From: DAORHV01 sp964448405
Lineage (GTDB): Bacteria; Patescibacteriota; Gracilibacteria; Peribacterales; Peribacteraceae
Assembly: GCA_964448405.1 (NCBI GenBank)
Contig: CAYUVW010000011.1
Location: 1 to 48,296, forward strand
DNA: 48,296 nucleotides
Direction of reading: 5' to 3'
In this document: positions 7,431 to 14,896 of the stretch, piece after piece
How the letters are laid out: each line of letters begins with the position of its first letter
How positions within the stretch are numbered: the first letter of the stretch is position 1
The notes under the pieces: generated by a model
Databases searched by the model: none
What the model saw: the letters and a program-made list of their open reading frames with translations, nothing else
Told to the model about the DNA's origin: nothing
Translations under genes and position numbers: made by a program

Positions 7431-7967
7431 ATGAAACTCTCTCAGGGCGACACCGTCCACATCACTACCGGCAAAGATAAGGGCAAGCGCGGTACCATCC
7501 TCCGTGTCCTCAAGGACCAGAACCGCGTGATCGTCTCCGGTGTGAACATGGTCACCAAGCACGTGAAGAAGACCCCCAGCGAAGCCGGCAAGAAGCTGGT
7601 GTACGAGGGATCCATCTCCGCAAGCAACGTGATGATCGTCGACCCCAAGACCAACAAGCCCACTCGCGTCGGTTACAAGACCGATGCCAAGGGCGTGAAG
7701 GGTCGCGTCTCCAAGGCCAGCGGCAGCCCGATCGGACGCACGAAGGTCGAGGCTCCGAAGAAGAAAGACGCCCCCGTTAGCACCTCCAAGGCTCCGTCCA
7801 AGAAAGAAGCCGCAGAGGCTCCGGCCGGAAAGAAGTCTCCGTTCTGGAAGAAGATTGGCTTCGGTAGCGAGGCTATGGGTGGAGGCGACGCAACTGCAAC
7901 TAAAGCTGAATCCGGTCCGGCTAGCTCCGGCCCAGGTCACACCCGTTCCGCCGGTCGCGGTTCCTAA
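7431..7967 (+). CDS. rplX: 50S ribosomal protein L24 with long C-terminal extension
   Basis: L24 starts 50S assembly and sits at the tunnel exit. The KOW region KLSQGDTVHITTGKDKGKRG is at residues 2-21 and the L24 core ends near residue 105. Residues about 106-178 are an extension that is not only Lys/Ala: it contains a distinct motif, SPFWKKIGFGSEA, at about residues 137-149, then a Gly/Ser-rich end. The total of 178 compares with about 105 normally. The start follows GCACCC. The extension may place a short amphipathic aromatic segment near the tunnel exit; that is inference. Confidence 0.95.
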   Translation: MKLSQGDTVHITTGKDKGKRGTILRVLKDQNRVIVSGVNMVTKHVKKTPSEAGKKLVYEGSISASNVMIVDPKTNKPTRVGYKTDAKGVKGRVSKASGSPIGRTKVEAPKKKDAPVSTSKAPSKKEAAEAPAGKKSPFWKKIGFGSEAMGGGDATATKAESGPASSGPGHTRSAGRGS

Positions 7968-7973
7968 TCACCC

Positions 7974-8555
7974 ATGAAGTTCGTCCCTCTCCAACAGCGG
8001 CTGAAGACCGATATCGCCAAGTCCCTCATGGACGAACTCGGTATCAAGAACGTGAACGCTCTTCCGAAAATCACGAAGGTCGTGCTGAACGTCGGTTTGA
8101 GCCAGAAGAAGTATTCGGCCAAGGACATCCAAGCGTTCATCGCCGATCAGCTCGCAATCATTGCATGCCAGCGTCCGTCCATTCGCCGCTCGCGCATGTC
8201 CATCAGCAACTTCAACATCCGTGAGAACATGATCGTCGGTATGTCGGTCACGCTCCGCGGCAAGAACATGTACAACTTCCTCGATCGTTTGATCGGTTAC
8301 GCTCTGCCCCGCATCCGCGACTTCCGCGGCCTGAACCCGAAGCTGGACGGACGTGGCAACTTTGCCCTCGGCATCACCGATCAGTCGATCTTTCCGGAGT
8401 TGCCTGCCCCCGAAGCCAACAAGATCTTCGGTATGCAGATCCAGATCACAACCAATGCCGGTGACGACAAAAAGGGCATGGCACTGCTGAAATTGATCGG
8501 TCTGCCATTCCGAAAGCCTGCACGCGCCGCAGCAAGCGTTGAAAAAGCCAGCTAA
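7974..8555 (+). CDS. rplE: 50S ribosomal protein L5
   Basis: L5 binds 5S rRNA and forms bridge B1b. The 193-residue protein has the motifs NALPKITKVVLNVGL (about residues 23-37), IRENMIVGMSVTLRG (about 83-97) and RIRDFRGLNPKLDGRGNF (about 113-130). It is about 13 residues longer than usual at the C-terminus. The start follows TAATCACCC. Confidence 0.97.
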   Translation: MKFVPLQQRLKTDIAKSLMDELGIKNVNALPKITKVVLNVGLSQKKYSAKDIQAFIADQLAIIACQRPSIRRSRMSISNFNIRENMIVGMSVTLRGKNMYNFLDRLIGYALPRIRDFRGLNPKLDGRGNFALGITDQSIFPELPAPEANKIFGMQIQITTNAGDDKKGMALLKLIGLPFRKPARAAASVEKAS

Positions 8556-8605
8556 CTCCTGCATACTCTCAAGCCCTTCCTCCCAATCCTCGAGATTCCC
8601 CAACC

Positions 8606-8830
8606 ATGACCCGCCTCGCACTCGTCAACAGCCAGAAGAAAAAGCAAGCCGCCTACATGAAGGCGAAGGCTGCGGGCAAGAAGCCGAAATTCCCGACGCG
8701 GATCTACAACCGCTGCCAACTCTGTGACCGTCGTCACGGCTACATGCGTTTCTTCGGCGTCTGCCGCATCTGTTTCCGCGAGCTTGCCTGCAACGGCGAG
8801 ATCCCGGGTCTCAAGAAATCTTCCTGGTAA
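8606..8830 (+). CDS. rpsN: 30S ribosomal protein S14, zinc-binding type
   Basis: S14 binds the 30S head. The 74-residue protein has the zinc motif CQLCDRRHGYMRFFGVCRIC (CxxC-x12-CxxC form) at about residues 37-56 and ends GEIPGLKKSSW, the usual end of zinc-type S14. It is about 13 residues longer than the common 61-residue form because of a Lys-rich N-terminus. The 50-base spacer before the ATG is pyrimidine-rich with few G residues. Confidence 0.95.
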   Translation: MTRLALVNSQKKKQAAYMKAKAAGKKPKFPTRIYNRCQLCDRRHGYMRFFGVCRICFRELACNGEIPGLKKSSW

Positions 8831-8840
8831 TCCCACACTC

Positions 8841-9227
8841 ATGTCATTCACTGACCCCATCGCCGATCTCCTTACGCGCATCCGCAATGCGCAGCACGGA
8901 CGCCGTCCGGACTGCAAACTGTCGTGGTCCACGATCAAGGAAGCCATCTGCAACATCCTCAAGGAGCGCGGATACTTCGAATCCGTCGAAGTGATTGGCG
9001 AGGGATACCGCCGCGAATTGGTACTCACCTTCAACCAGGACAAGCCCTTCACCTCCATCAACCGCATCTCCACCCCAGGTGGACGCCGTTACGTCGGAGC
9101 AGAAAGTCTGCGCAAAGTCCTGAAGGGAAACAGCTACGCCATCATCTCGACCAGCCAAGGCTTGCTCACCGACAAAGAAGCACGCAAGCGCAAGATCGGC
9201 GGCGAGGTTCTCTGCACCTTCTCCTAA
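8841..9227 (+). CDS. rpsH: 30S ribosomal protein S8
   Basis: S8 binds the central domain of 16S rRNA and in known bacteria regulates the spc operon. The ATG at 8841 starts MSFTDPIADLLTRIRNAQ, the classic S8 opening; a longer in-frame start upstream inside rpsN is not credible. The C-terminal part has STSQGLLTDKEARKRKIGGE near residues 103-123. The 128-residue length is normal. The start follows TCCCACACTC. Confidence 0.96.
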   Translation: MSFTDPIADLLTRIRNAQHGRRPDCKLSWSTIKEAICNILKERGYFESVEVIGEGYRRELVLTFNQDKPFTSINRISTPGGRRYVGAESLRKVLKGNSYAIISTSQGLLTDKEARKRKIGGEVLCTFS

Positions 9228-9239
9228 GCCCCCACAATC

Positions 9240-9797
9240 ATGTCACGCATTGGTGCCAAACTCATCGAAATCCCATCCGGCGTCACCGTCGAGGTGAAGG
9301 CAGGTGTGGTCCACGTCAAAAACTCCAAGGGTGAGCTGACGTACAAGCTGCTGCCTGAGACGACGGCAGAAGTGAAGGACGGTAAAATCCTTGTAGGACG
9401 CACCGATGATTCCTCCGAAGCCAAGGCACGTCACGGTTTGGCCCGCAGCCTTCTCGCCAACATGGTGAAGGGTGCTGCAACCGGACACGAGCGCAAGCTC
9501 GAGATCGTGGGTGTCGGTTACAAGGTTCAGCCCAAGGGCAAGATGCTCGTGCTGAGCCTGGGATTCTCTCACACTGTCGATTTCCCTCTTCCGGACGGCA
9601 TCGAAGCCGTTCAGGACGAGAAGAACAAGGCACTGCTCACGATTAAGGGTATGGACAAGCAGTTGGTCGGCCAGGTTGCCGCCAACCTCCGCAGCCTCCG
9701 TCCGCCGGAGCCATACAAGGGCAAGGGTATCCGCTACACCGATGAACACGTTCGCCGCAAGCCAGGTAAGGCCGCAGTTACCAAGGCCGCAGCCTAA
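9240..9797 (+). CDS. rplF: 50S ribosomal protein L6
   Basis: L6 lies at the base of the L7/L12 stalk near the factor-binding site. The protein starts MSRIGAKLIEIPSGVTVEVK and has the C-terminal signature RPPEPYKGKGIRYTDEHVRR at about residues 154-173. Length is 185, close to the usual 175-180, with a short Ala-rich end. The start follows GCCCCCACAATC. Confidence 0.97.
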   Translation: MSRIGAKLIEIPSGVTVEVKAGVVHVKNSKGELTYKLLPETTAEVKDGKILVGRTDDSSEAKARHGLARSLLANMVKGAATGHERKLEIVGVGYKVQPKGKMLVLSLGFSHTVDFPLPDGIEAVQDEKNKALLTIKGMDKQLVGQVAANLRSLRPPEPYKGKGIRYTDEHVRRKPGKAAVTKAAA

Positions 9798-9809
9798 TCC
9801 CCACCTCTC

Positions 9810-10157
9810 ATGAAAACCTCTAAGTACGTCCGCCGATCGGCCCGCAAGCAGCGCATTCGTGCCCGCGTGTCCGGCACTGCTGCTCGCCCGCGTCTTACGG
9901 TCTTCTGCTCGTTGACTTCGGTCTATGCTCAGCTGATCGACGACACGACTGGCAAGACGTTGGCCGCTGCCTCCTCCAAGGACGCCAAGGCCAAGAACAA
10001 GAACATCGAAACGGCCACAAAAGTCGGCGAGATCATTGGAAAGAAGGCCAAGGATGCCAAAATCACCGCCGTCGTGTTCGATCGCAACGGCCGCAAGTAT
10101 CATGGCCGCGTGAAGGCCCTCGCCGAAGCCGCCCGCAAGAGCGGACTGACGTTCTAA
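9810..10157 (+). CDS. rplR: 50S ribosomal protein L18
   Basis: L18 binds 5S rRNA with L5. The 115-residue product has the usual features: a basic N-terminus, RPRLTVFCSLTSVYAQLIDD at about residues 26-45, and the C-terminal block KITAVVFDRNGRKYHGRVKA at about 88-107. Length is normal. The start follows TCCCCACCTCTC, free of G. Confidence 0.96.
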   Translation: MKTSKYVRRSARKQRIRARVSGTAARPRLTVFCSLTSVYAQLIDDTTGKTLAAASSKDAKAKNKNIETATKVGEIIGKKAKDAKITAVVFDRNGRKYHGRVKALAEAARKSGLTF

Positions 10158-10182
10158 TCTCCCCATTCTGCAACCCGTACCT

Positions 10183-10866
10183 ATGGCCGCCAAGTCCTCT
10201 CAACCCGATCGCAAGCGCAATGACCGCCGCCGTGGTGGTCGTGAACCAAGCGAATTCGAAGATGCCACGCTTTCCATCGACCGCGTGACCCGCGTCGTGA
10301 AAGGTGGACGCCGCATGCGCTTCCGCGCAGTGGTTGTTCTTGGCAACAAGAAGGGCAAGGTGGGACTCGGAACCGGAAAGGCAACCGAAGTACAAGCATC
10401 CGTGCAGAAGGCTCAGCGTGCAGCACGCCGCGCCATGATCGTTGTTCCGATGAACGGCGACACCATCACCCACCAAGTCGACATTAAGCACAAGGCAGCC
10501 AAGTTGCGCCTTATGCCTGCATCCAAGGGTACCGGTATCATCGCCGGAGGTCCGCTGCGCGTCATCCTTGATCTCGCAGGCGTGAAGGACGTGTTGGCGA
10601 AGCGCTTCGGCACCGGCAACAAGCTGGTCCAGGCTCAGGCCGCCATGCTTGCACTCAAGCGTCTGCGCCCCGGTCGCGCCAATTTTGCCGCCGCAGGAGC
10701 AGGTGTTCCGGTCGAGCCGGTCGTTACGGGTGGTTCCACGCTGAACAACAAAGACATCGGTTTGAAGGACACTCCGGAACAGAACCTGAACGTGAAGACC
10801 GTCTCCAAGAAGGACGTCGATGCCAAAGAAGCAGCTCGCAAGAAGATCGGCAGCGTCGAGGCGTAA
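10183..10866 (+). CDS. rpsE: 30S ribosomal protein S5, last gene of the operon
   Basis: S5 supports decoding accuracy and the mRNA entry site. The core has RRMRFRAVVVLGNKKGKVGL at about residues 43-62 and the glycine-rich GTGIIAGGPLRVILDLAG at about 112-129. Both ends are extended (about 20 residues at the N-terminus, about 45 at the C-terminus), giving 227 residues. It is followed 24 bases later by a terminator, not by rpmD (L30), which is missing, nor directly by rplO. Confidence 0.96.
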   Translation: MAAKSSQPDRKRNDRRRGGREPSEFEDATLSIDRVTRVVKGGRRMRFRAVVVLGNKKGKVGLGTGKATEVQASVQKAQRAARRAMIVVPMNGDTITHQVDIKHKAAKLRLMPASKGTGIIAGGPLRVILDLAGVKDVLAKRFGTGNKLVQAQAAMLALKRLRPGRANFAAAGAGVPVEPVVTGGSTLNNKDIGLKDTPEQNLNVKTVSKKDVDAKEAARKKIGSVEA

Positions 10867-10888
10867 TTCTCTCTCCCATCGATTTGAA

Positions 10889-10913
10889 ACAAGGACCCGA
10901 GCGGGTCCTTTTT
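10889..10913 (+). terminator. Intrinsic terminator after rpsE
   Basis: AAGGACCC at 10891-10898 pairs with GGGTCCTT at 10903-10910 around a GAGC loop; three further T residues follow. This ends the rplC-rpsE operon. Confidence 0.8.
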
Positions 10914-10945
10914 CGTAGTCCCGTAGGTTCCGCAGCAACTTGCTC

Positions 10946-10951
10946 TATACT
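10946..10951 (+). promoter_or_regulatory. -10 element predicting a leaderless DJ-1/PfpI mRNA
   Basis: TATACT at 10946-10951 is followed by only six bases and the ATG at 10958, so transcription would begin at or next to the start codon. No clear -35 is seen. Confidence 0.6.
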
Positions 10952-10957
10952 CGGCGT

Positions 10958-11473
10958 ATGAAAGCAGCGCTCGTCGTCATCGCCAAGCAGGGATACCAAG
11001 ACCTGGAACTGGATGCCACATTGAAAGCGCTCAAGAGCCAAGGCTTCGACGTTACGCTCGCCAGCACAGTGGCAGGACCATGTGTCGGCAAGTTCGGCGG
11101 CACGCGCTTGGCAACTATGGCGCTGAAAGATGTAGATGTGCCGACCTACGATCGCGTGGCATTCATCGGTGGCCCCGGAGCCGTGCGCTTAGTAGAGAAC
11201 GAAGACGCACTGCGCATTGCACGCGAAACAACCAAGGCCGGCATGGTATTGGGTGCCATTTGCATTGCCCCTACGATTCTCGCAAAGGCCGGTGTTTTGA
11301 AGGGGAAGCAGGCTACCGTCTGGGATGCCAAAGGCGAGCAAATTGCCATTCTGAAAGCAGCCGGCGCGCGCTATACGGGTAACGAGGTGACGGTCGATGC
11401 TTTGCTGGTCACCGGCAACGGCCCCAACGCAGCGGAGGAGTTTGGGCGTACGTTTGCAACGCTGGCTGGGTAG
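10958..11473 (+). CDS. DJ-1/PfpI family protein
   Basis: A 171-residue protein of the DJ-1/PfpI superfamily, which includes glyoxalases, deglycase-like enzymes, chaperones and proteases. It starts MKAALVVIAKQGYQDLEL and contains the nucleophile elbow GAICIAPTILAKAG with the cysteine near residue 105, preceded by FIGGPGAVRL. The acidic residue expected near the cysteine is present in the QDLEL segment. The start at 10958 is chosen because a -10 hexamer lies just upstream. It is convergent with the ACT-domain gene and separated from it by a bidirectional terminator. The exact reaction cannot be read from the sequence. Confidence 0.88.
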   Translation: MKAALVVIAKQGYQDLELDATLKALKSQGFDVTLASTVAGPCVGKFGGTRLATMALKDVDVPTYDRVAFIGGPGAVRLVENEDALRIARETTKAGMVLGAICIAPTILAKAGVLKGKQATVWDAKGEQIAILKAAGARYTGNEVTVDALLVTGNGPNAAEEFGRTFATLAG

Positions 11474-11538
11474 GTGCCGAAATACCAAGCACATAATGCA
11501 GCCCTCAAAAGAGGAAGTGATTGTTTTTTGCACTAAAA

Positions 11539-11572
11539 AAAACGAGGAGTCCGTACGGAGCATCCTCGTTTT
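11539..11572. terminator. Bidirectional terminator between the DJ-1 and ACT genes
   Basis: AAAACGAGGA (11539-11548) pairs with TCCTCGTTTT (11563-11572); the loop holds the smaller palindrome CCGTACGG. A and T runs flank both sides, so it can serve both converging genes. Confidence 0.75.
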
Positions 11573-11586
11573 CATGCGCAGTCTGC

Positions 11587-12009
11587 TTATTTCGCCATAG
11601 CCAGAGCGGGCAGCGTAGAGGCGTTAGCTTTGCCGAAGACCTCCAGTCCCTTCTCTACGTTGTCCAACGACACATAGACCGTGGCCTCTTTGCCGCTGGT
11701 CGTGGAATAAATTTCTGCAATGTTCAGCTGAGCACCGGCGCACATTCTGGCAACCTGCGCGATGGCTCCCGGCTTATTCTTCAGTCTGAACGCCAGCAAG
11801 GTGGTGGTGGTTACGTCTCCAATCGGCTGCAACATAATTTTCGCCGTCTCGGTATCGTCCACAACAAGATGCAACACCGAGTGGTCGGTTCCCTCCGTGC
11901 AAAACAGCGCCTCGATGTTCACATCGGCGGAGCGCAGCAAGTCGCAGAGCTTTGCCAGCATACCCGGGCCGTTCGGCAACGTGACGTTGATCTGGGTGGC
12001 GGTGGTCAT
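11587..12009 (-). CDS. Tandem ACT-domain protein, putative amino-acid sensor
   Basis: The 140-residue product holds two ACT domains: residues about 5-68 (INVTLPNGPGMLAKLCDLLR, then VNIEALFCTEG) and about 72-135 (AFRLKNKPGAIAQVARMCAG, then LNIAEIYSTTSG). The PG(M/A) turn before the first helix is typical of ligand-binding ACT folds. Stand-alone tandem ACT proteins usually sense amino acids; the ligand and partner here are unknown. The ATG at 12009 follows a G-free pyrimidine-rich tract (CTCTCTCCTTCCCCCATTC). Longer upstream starts look spurious. Confidence 0.85.
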   Translation of the reverse strand: MTTATQINVTLPNGPGMLAKLCDLLRSADVNIEALFCTEGTDHSVLHLVVDDTETAKIMLQPIGDVTTTTLLAFRLKNKPGAIAQVARMCAGAQLNIAEIYSTTSGKEATVYVSLDNVEKGLEVFGKANASTLPALAMAK

Positions 12010-12082
12010 ACGAATGGGGGAAGGAGAGAGATGTGGAGAAGATATTGTGCAAAGCACCCCGGTTTGTGTGCGGGGCGGTTAG

Positions 12083-12216
12083 GTTGGGTGTGTGAGTTCA
12101 CTTACGCACCAACGCCGCCCGTGCCCATAAGGGCGCGGAAGCTGAATGCCTTCGTAATGTGCGAACAAGTGAACATGTGTCTGCGGTCATTATGAGGATT
12201 TTTGCGTATTTGGCAA
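12083..12216 (-). promoter_or_regulatory. Candidate promoter, leader peptide and stem-loop before the ACT gene
   Basis: On the minus strand TTGCCA (12211-12216) and CATAAT (12189-12194) have a 16-base spacer. An ATG at 12176 opens a 24-codon frame (starts MFTCSHITKAFSF, ends MGTGGVGA) whose TAA at 12102-12104 lies in the loop between GGGCGG/GTTGG and CCCAAC/CCGCCC arms. A ribosome reaching the stop would disrupt the stem, as in attenuators. No T run follows, and the peptide has no run of one amino acid, so this is tentative. Confidence 0.3.
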
Positions 12217-12365
12217 GAGCAAAAGAAAAGTACGGTGTTCATGGCTTGCAGACGGGCACCTTGAATTTTCCTCTGCCTGTAGCGCGTTCTTTGGTTCTCG
12301 AAATGGCCTCCAACCCGGCGTAGCATGGAATGTTTTGCCTTGCAGGTATTCCGGCCAGTTTGCCC

Positions 12366-12436
12366 TTTACGGATAGCGTTTTTCTTCCTATCCTACATGC
12401 CCGTTGGATGCGCGAAGGCGCTTTTGCGCCGTTCGC
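12366..12436 (+). promoter_or_regulatory. Promoter and hairpin leader for rplO-secY-adk
   Basis: TTTACG (12366-12371) and TATCCT (12389-12394) are separated by 17 bases. Downstream, GCGAA-GGCGC (12412-12421) pairs with GCGCC-G-TTCGC (12426-12436) around TTTT, a ten-pair stem with one bulge in the untranslated leader. Both are read from sequence; a regulatory role is inference. Confidence 0.45.
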
Positions 12437-12468
12437 TCCCGGGTTTACTCTGTCTTCCCTCCTCCGTC

Positions 12469-12906
12469 ATGCTACACACGATCAAGCCTTACAAAGGCGC
12501 CAAGAACACGTTCAAGCGTCTTGCACGCGGAAACGGTTCGGGCAAGGGCACCACTGCCGGACGCGGAAGCAAAGGTCAGCAGTCTCGCACCGGTAAGGGC
12601 CGCCGCCCCGGTTTCGAAGGAGGTCAGACTCCTCTTATCCGCCGCCAGCCCAAGCTCGGAGGCTTTACGAACCCGAACCGCGTTGCTTACGAAGTCCTGA
12701 ACATCGACGTTTTGGAAACGCTCCCGGCCGGAACCTACGACGCTCAGGCTCTGCGTGTCGCCAAGGTGCTGAAGACCAACCGCCCCGTGAAACTCCTCGG
12801 TCGCGGCAAGATCACCAAGAAATTTGCATTGTCGCTGCAGGCTACATCCAAGAGCGCCAAGGCGCTTCTGGAGAAGGCAGGCGGATCGCTCACCATCATC
12901 CGCTAA
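12469..12906 (+). CDS. rplO: 50S ribosomal protein L15
   Basis: L15 is a late-assembly 50S protein. The ATG at 12469 gives MLHTIKPYKGAKNTFKRLAR, followed by the signature GRGSKGQQSRTGKGRRPGFE at about residues 36-55 and GGQTPLIRRQPKLGGF. The 145-residue length is normal. The longer open frame upstream is rejected because the L15 core begins here and a pyrimidine-rich leader (TGTCTTCCCTCCTCCGTC) precedes this ATG. It normally follows L30, which is absent; here it follows an insertion of two unrelated genes. Confidence 0.95.
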   Translation: MLHTIKPYKGAKNTFKRLARGNGSGKGTTAGRGSKGQQSRTGKGRRPGFEGGQTPLIRRQPKLGGFTNPNRVAYEVLNIDVLETLPAGTYDAQALRVAKVLKTNRPVKLLGRGKITKKFALSLQATSKSAKALLEKAGGSLTIIR

Positions 12907-12912
12907 GCCACC

Positions 12913-14193
12913 GTGTTCACCTACCTCAAACAACTCTGGCGCTCACCCGACTTGCGTAAGCGCATTGTCTTTACCATCTTCCTGCTCATTGCGTATCGCG
13001 CAGCTTCGCACATTGCAGTGCCGGGCGCAGATCAGCAGTTGCTCGTGGATTTCATCAAAAAGGGCGGTCCGAGTGAAGCACTCGGTATCTTCGCCGCGCT
13101 CACCGGAGGCTCGCTGAAGAGTTTCTCCGTCGTCATGTTGGGATTGTCGCCGTACATCAACGCATCCATCATTTTGCAGCTGTGCACCGTCATCTTCCCA
13201 AAGCTGGAAGAGCTCAGCAAAGAAGGCATTCAGGGACAGCAGAAGATCAACACGTACACGCGCTGGCTTTCGATCCTGCTGGCATTCGTACAGAGCTACG
13301 GCTTCCTCATCCTGCTCAACCAGGGCGGCAGCGGACAGATCGTCCCGCTCAGTTTCCCGGCTGTGTTGATTCCCATGCTCATGGTCTCCGCAGGTTGTGT
13401 GTTCGTCATGTGGGTTGGTGAACTCATCACCGAGAAGGGTATTGGTAACGGTATCTCACTGCTCATTTTCACCGGCATCGTCGCCGATATGCCCAGCACC
13501 GTGTCCACCATGTACTTTGCCGGACAGGAGAAGCTCAGCGCATTCTACTTCTTCTTGATCGTTTCCTTGGCCCTGCTTGTGGCCGTAGTGCTGTTCACCG
13601 ACGCAAACCGCGCCATTCCTCTTACGTACGCCAACCAGGGCGCAGGACGCGGCGTGAAGGGCACGTTGCCCATCCGCCTGAACCAGGCCGGCATGATCCC
13701 CATCATCTTCGCCGTTTCGCTCATTACGTTCCCAGGCATTATTGCGCAGTTCCTGCAGACCGCTCCGCGCTTTGCGGGTGTGGTTGATTTCATCAATACG
13801 AACCTGAATGCGCAGACTCCGTCATGGATCTACATCGCACTCTACTTCTTGCTGGTCATTGCGTTCACGTATTTCTACGTGTCGGTCACCTTTAAGCCAG
13901 ATGACGTCGCAGAGAGCATTCAGAAGCGCGGTGGATTCATTCCTGGTGTCCGTCCGGGGAAGCAGACTGCCGAGATGTTGGCTCGCACCAGCAACCGCAT
14001 GAACCTGTGGGGCGGCATCTTCCTGGGTATCGTTGCCATTATCCCGCTGATCTTCACCAAGTACTCCACACTCAGCTCACGCGATCTTATCGTGTCGGGT
14101 TCGGGTCTTATCATCATCGTCGGCGTTATTCTGGAGCTCATTCGCCAGATCAATGCCCAGATGTTGGCGCACGACTACGACAAGTTAGTCTAG
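12913..14193 (+). CDS. secY: Preprotein translocase subunit SecY
   Basis: SecY forms the protein-conducting channel in the plasma membrane with SecE (and often SecG). The 426-residue product has the usual ten hydrophobic segments, from about residues 16-35 to about 392-412. The signatures VMLGLSPYINASIILQL (about residues 76-92) and NRAIPLTYANQGAGRGVKGT (about 233-252) are intact. The start is GTG at 12913, six bases after the rplO stop (TAAGCCACC), so the two are co-transcribed and probably coupled. It is central for exporting the many surface proteins in this window. Confidence 0.97.
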   Translation: MFTYLKQLWRSPDLRKRIVFTIFLLIAYRAASHIAVPGADQQLLVDFIKKGGPSEALGIFAALTGGSLKSFSVVMLGLSPYINASIILQLCTVIFPKLEELSKEGIQGQQKINTYTRWLSILLAFVQSYGFLILLNQGGSGQIVPLSFPAVLIPMLMVSAGCVFVMWVGELITEKGIGNGISLLIFTGIVADMPSTVSTMYFAGQEKLSAFYFFLIVSLALLVAVVLFTDANRAIPLTYANQGAGRGVKGTLPIRLNQAGMIPIIFAVSLITFPGIIAQFLQTAPRFAGVVDFINTNLNAQTPSWIYIALYFLLVIAFTYFYVSVTFKPDDVAESIQKRGGFIPGVRPGKQTAEMLARTSNRMNLWGGIFLGIVAIIPLIFTKYSTLSSRDLIVSGSGLIIIVGVILELIRQINAQMLAHDYDKLV

Positions 14194-14220
14194 CTTGTAG
14201 CTGGTAGCCGGTAGCTGGTA
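14191..14220 (+). repeat. Short degenerate tandem repeat between secY and the first adk
   Basis: Four near-copies of GTAGCTG (GTAGCTG, GTAGCCG, GTAGCTG, GTAGGGT) overlap the secY stop and reach the adk start. This is probably simple slippage sequence. Confidence 0.5.
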
Positions 14221-14231
14221 GGGTGCCCGGG

Positions 14232-14792
14232 ATGGACATCGTCCTGTTCGGAATCCAAGGCAGCGGCAAAGGTACGCAGGCCAAGCGCCTGGCGGCCCAG
14301 TTCACGTTCGATATCTTCGAGGCCGGCGGGGAACTGCGGAAGATTGCCGCATCTGGCTCCGAGTTGGGCAAGACGGTGCAGTCGTACATCGATAAAGGCC
14401 ACTTGGTGCCACACGAGATCATCATGCAGGTCGTGAAGGAAGCTGTTTCCAAGCGTTCCAAGGGCCAGCGCATCTTGTTCGACGGCATTCCCCGCGATGC
14501 GGATCAACAACGTGATTTCGACGCCGTTATGAGCGAATTAGGCCGTGATTTCCGCTGTATCGAGATCAAATTGGCCGAAGACGAAGCCGTGAAGCGCATT
14601 CTGGGTCGCGCCAAGGAGCAGGGACGGGCGGATGACGCCGATTTGGCGATTATCAAGCGCCGTATGGACACGTTCCGCCAAAAGACGGTTCCGGTCATCC
14701 AGAAGTACGATCAGGCCAAAAAGATGGCTTATGTTGAAGGAAATCTTGGGATAGATGAAGTCTACGTACAGTTAAGTAAGCTTGTGCAGTAG
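14232..14792 (+). CDS. adk: Adenylate kinase, short form
   Basis: Adenylate kinase converts ATP plus AMP to two ADP. The 186-residue protein has the P-loop GIQGSGKGTQAKRL at about residues 7-20, the AMP-binding region with FEAGGELR, and the DGIPRD motif near residue 89. The lid is the short type: RILGRAKEQGRADDADLAII with no zinc-finger insert. Its place after secY is the standard secY-adk arrangement. The ATG at 14232 is chosen over a GTG nine bases earlier because it begins the conserved strand DIVLFG. Confidence 0.93.
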   Translation: MDIVLFGIQGSGKGTQAKRLAAQFTFDIFEAGGELRKIAASGSELGKTVQSYIDKGHLVPHEIIMQVVKEAVSKRSKGQRILFDGIPRDADQQRDFDAVMSELGRDFRCIEIKLAEDEAVKRILGRAKEQGRADDADLAIIKRRMDTFRQKTVPVIQKYDQAKKMAYVEGNLGIDEVYVQLSKLVQ

Positions 14793-14821
14793 TCTTCGGG
14801 AACCCCCTACCAGCATTGCAT

Positions 14822-14892
14822 AAGTCAACCCCCTGTCGTATCTTCTGCGCGACAGCAGAATATTGACTTATTATTATTTTGTTTTCTAATAA
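14822..14892 (+). promoter_or_regulatory. Promoter of the second adk-like gene with an overlapping dyad
   Basis: TTGACT (14863-14868), an 18-base AT-rich spacer and TAATAA (14887-14892) are followed by only four bases and the ATG at 14897, which predicts a leaderless mRNA. A nested dyad covers the -35: AAGTCAA (14822-14828) with TTGACTT (14863-14869) and, inside, CTGTCG with CGACAG. It could be an operator or a terminator for the gene upstream. Confidence 0.6.
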
Positions 14893-14896
14893 TACT

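Larger units (their letters stand above)
12010..12468. other. 459-base region between the ACT gene and rplO
   Basis: No full-size gene is seen. The left part (12010-12216, minus strand) holds a promoter-like pair, a possible 24-codon leader frame and a stem-loop ahead of the ACT gene. The right part (12366-12468, plus strand) holds a promoter and hairpin for rplO. The middle, about 12220-12360, shows nothing I can name. Confidence 0.6.

Noticed and set aside
9243..10193. 316-codon open frame on the minus strand
   Set aside because: Antisense of rplF and rplR; no domain pattern and no start context.
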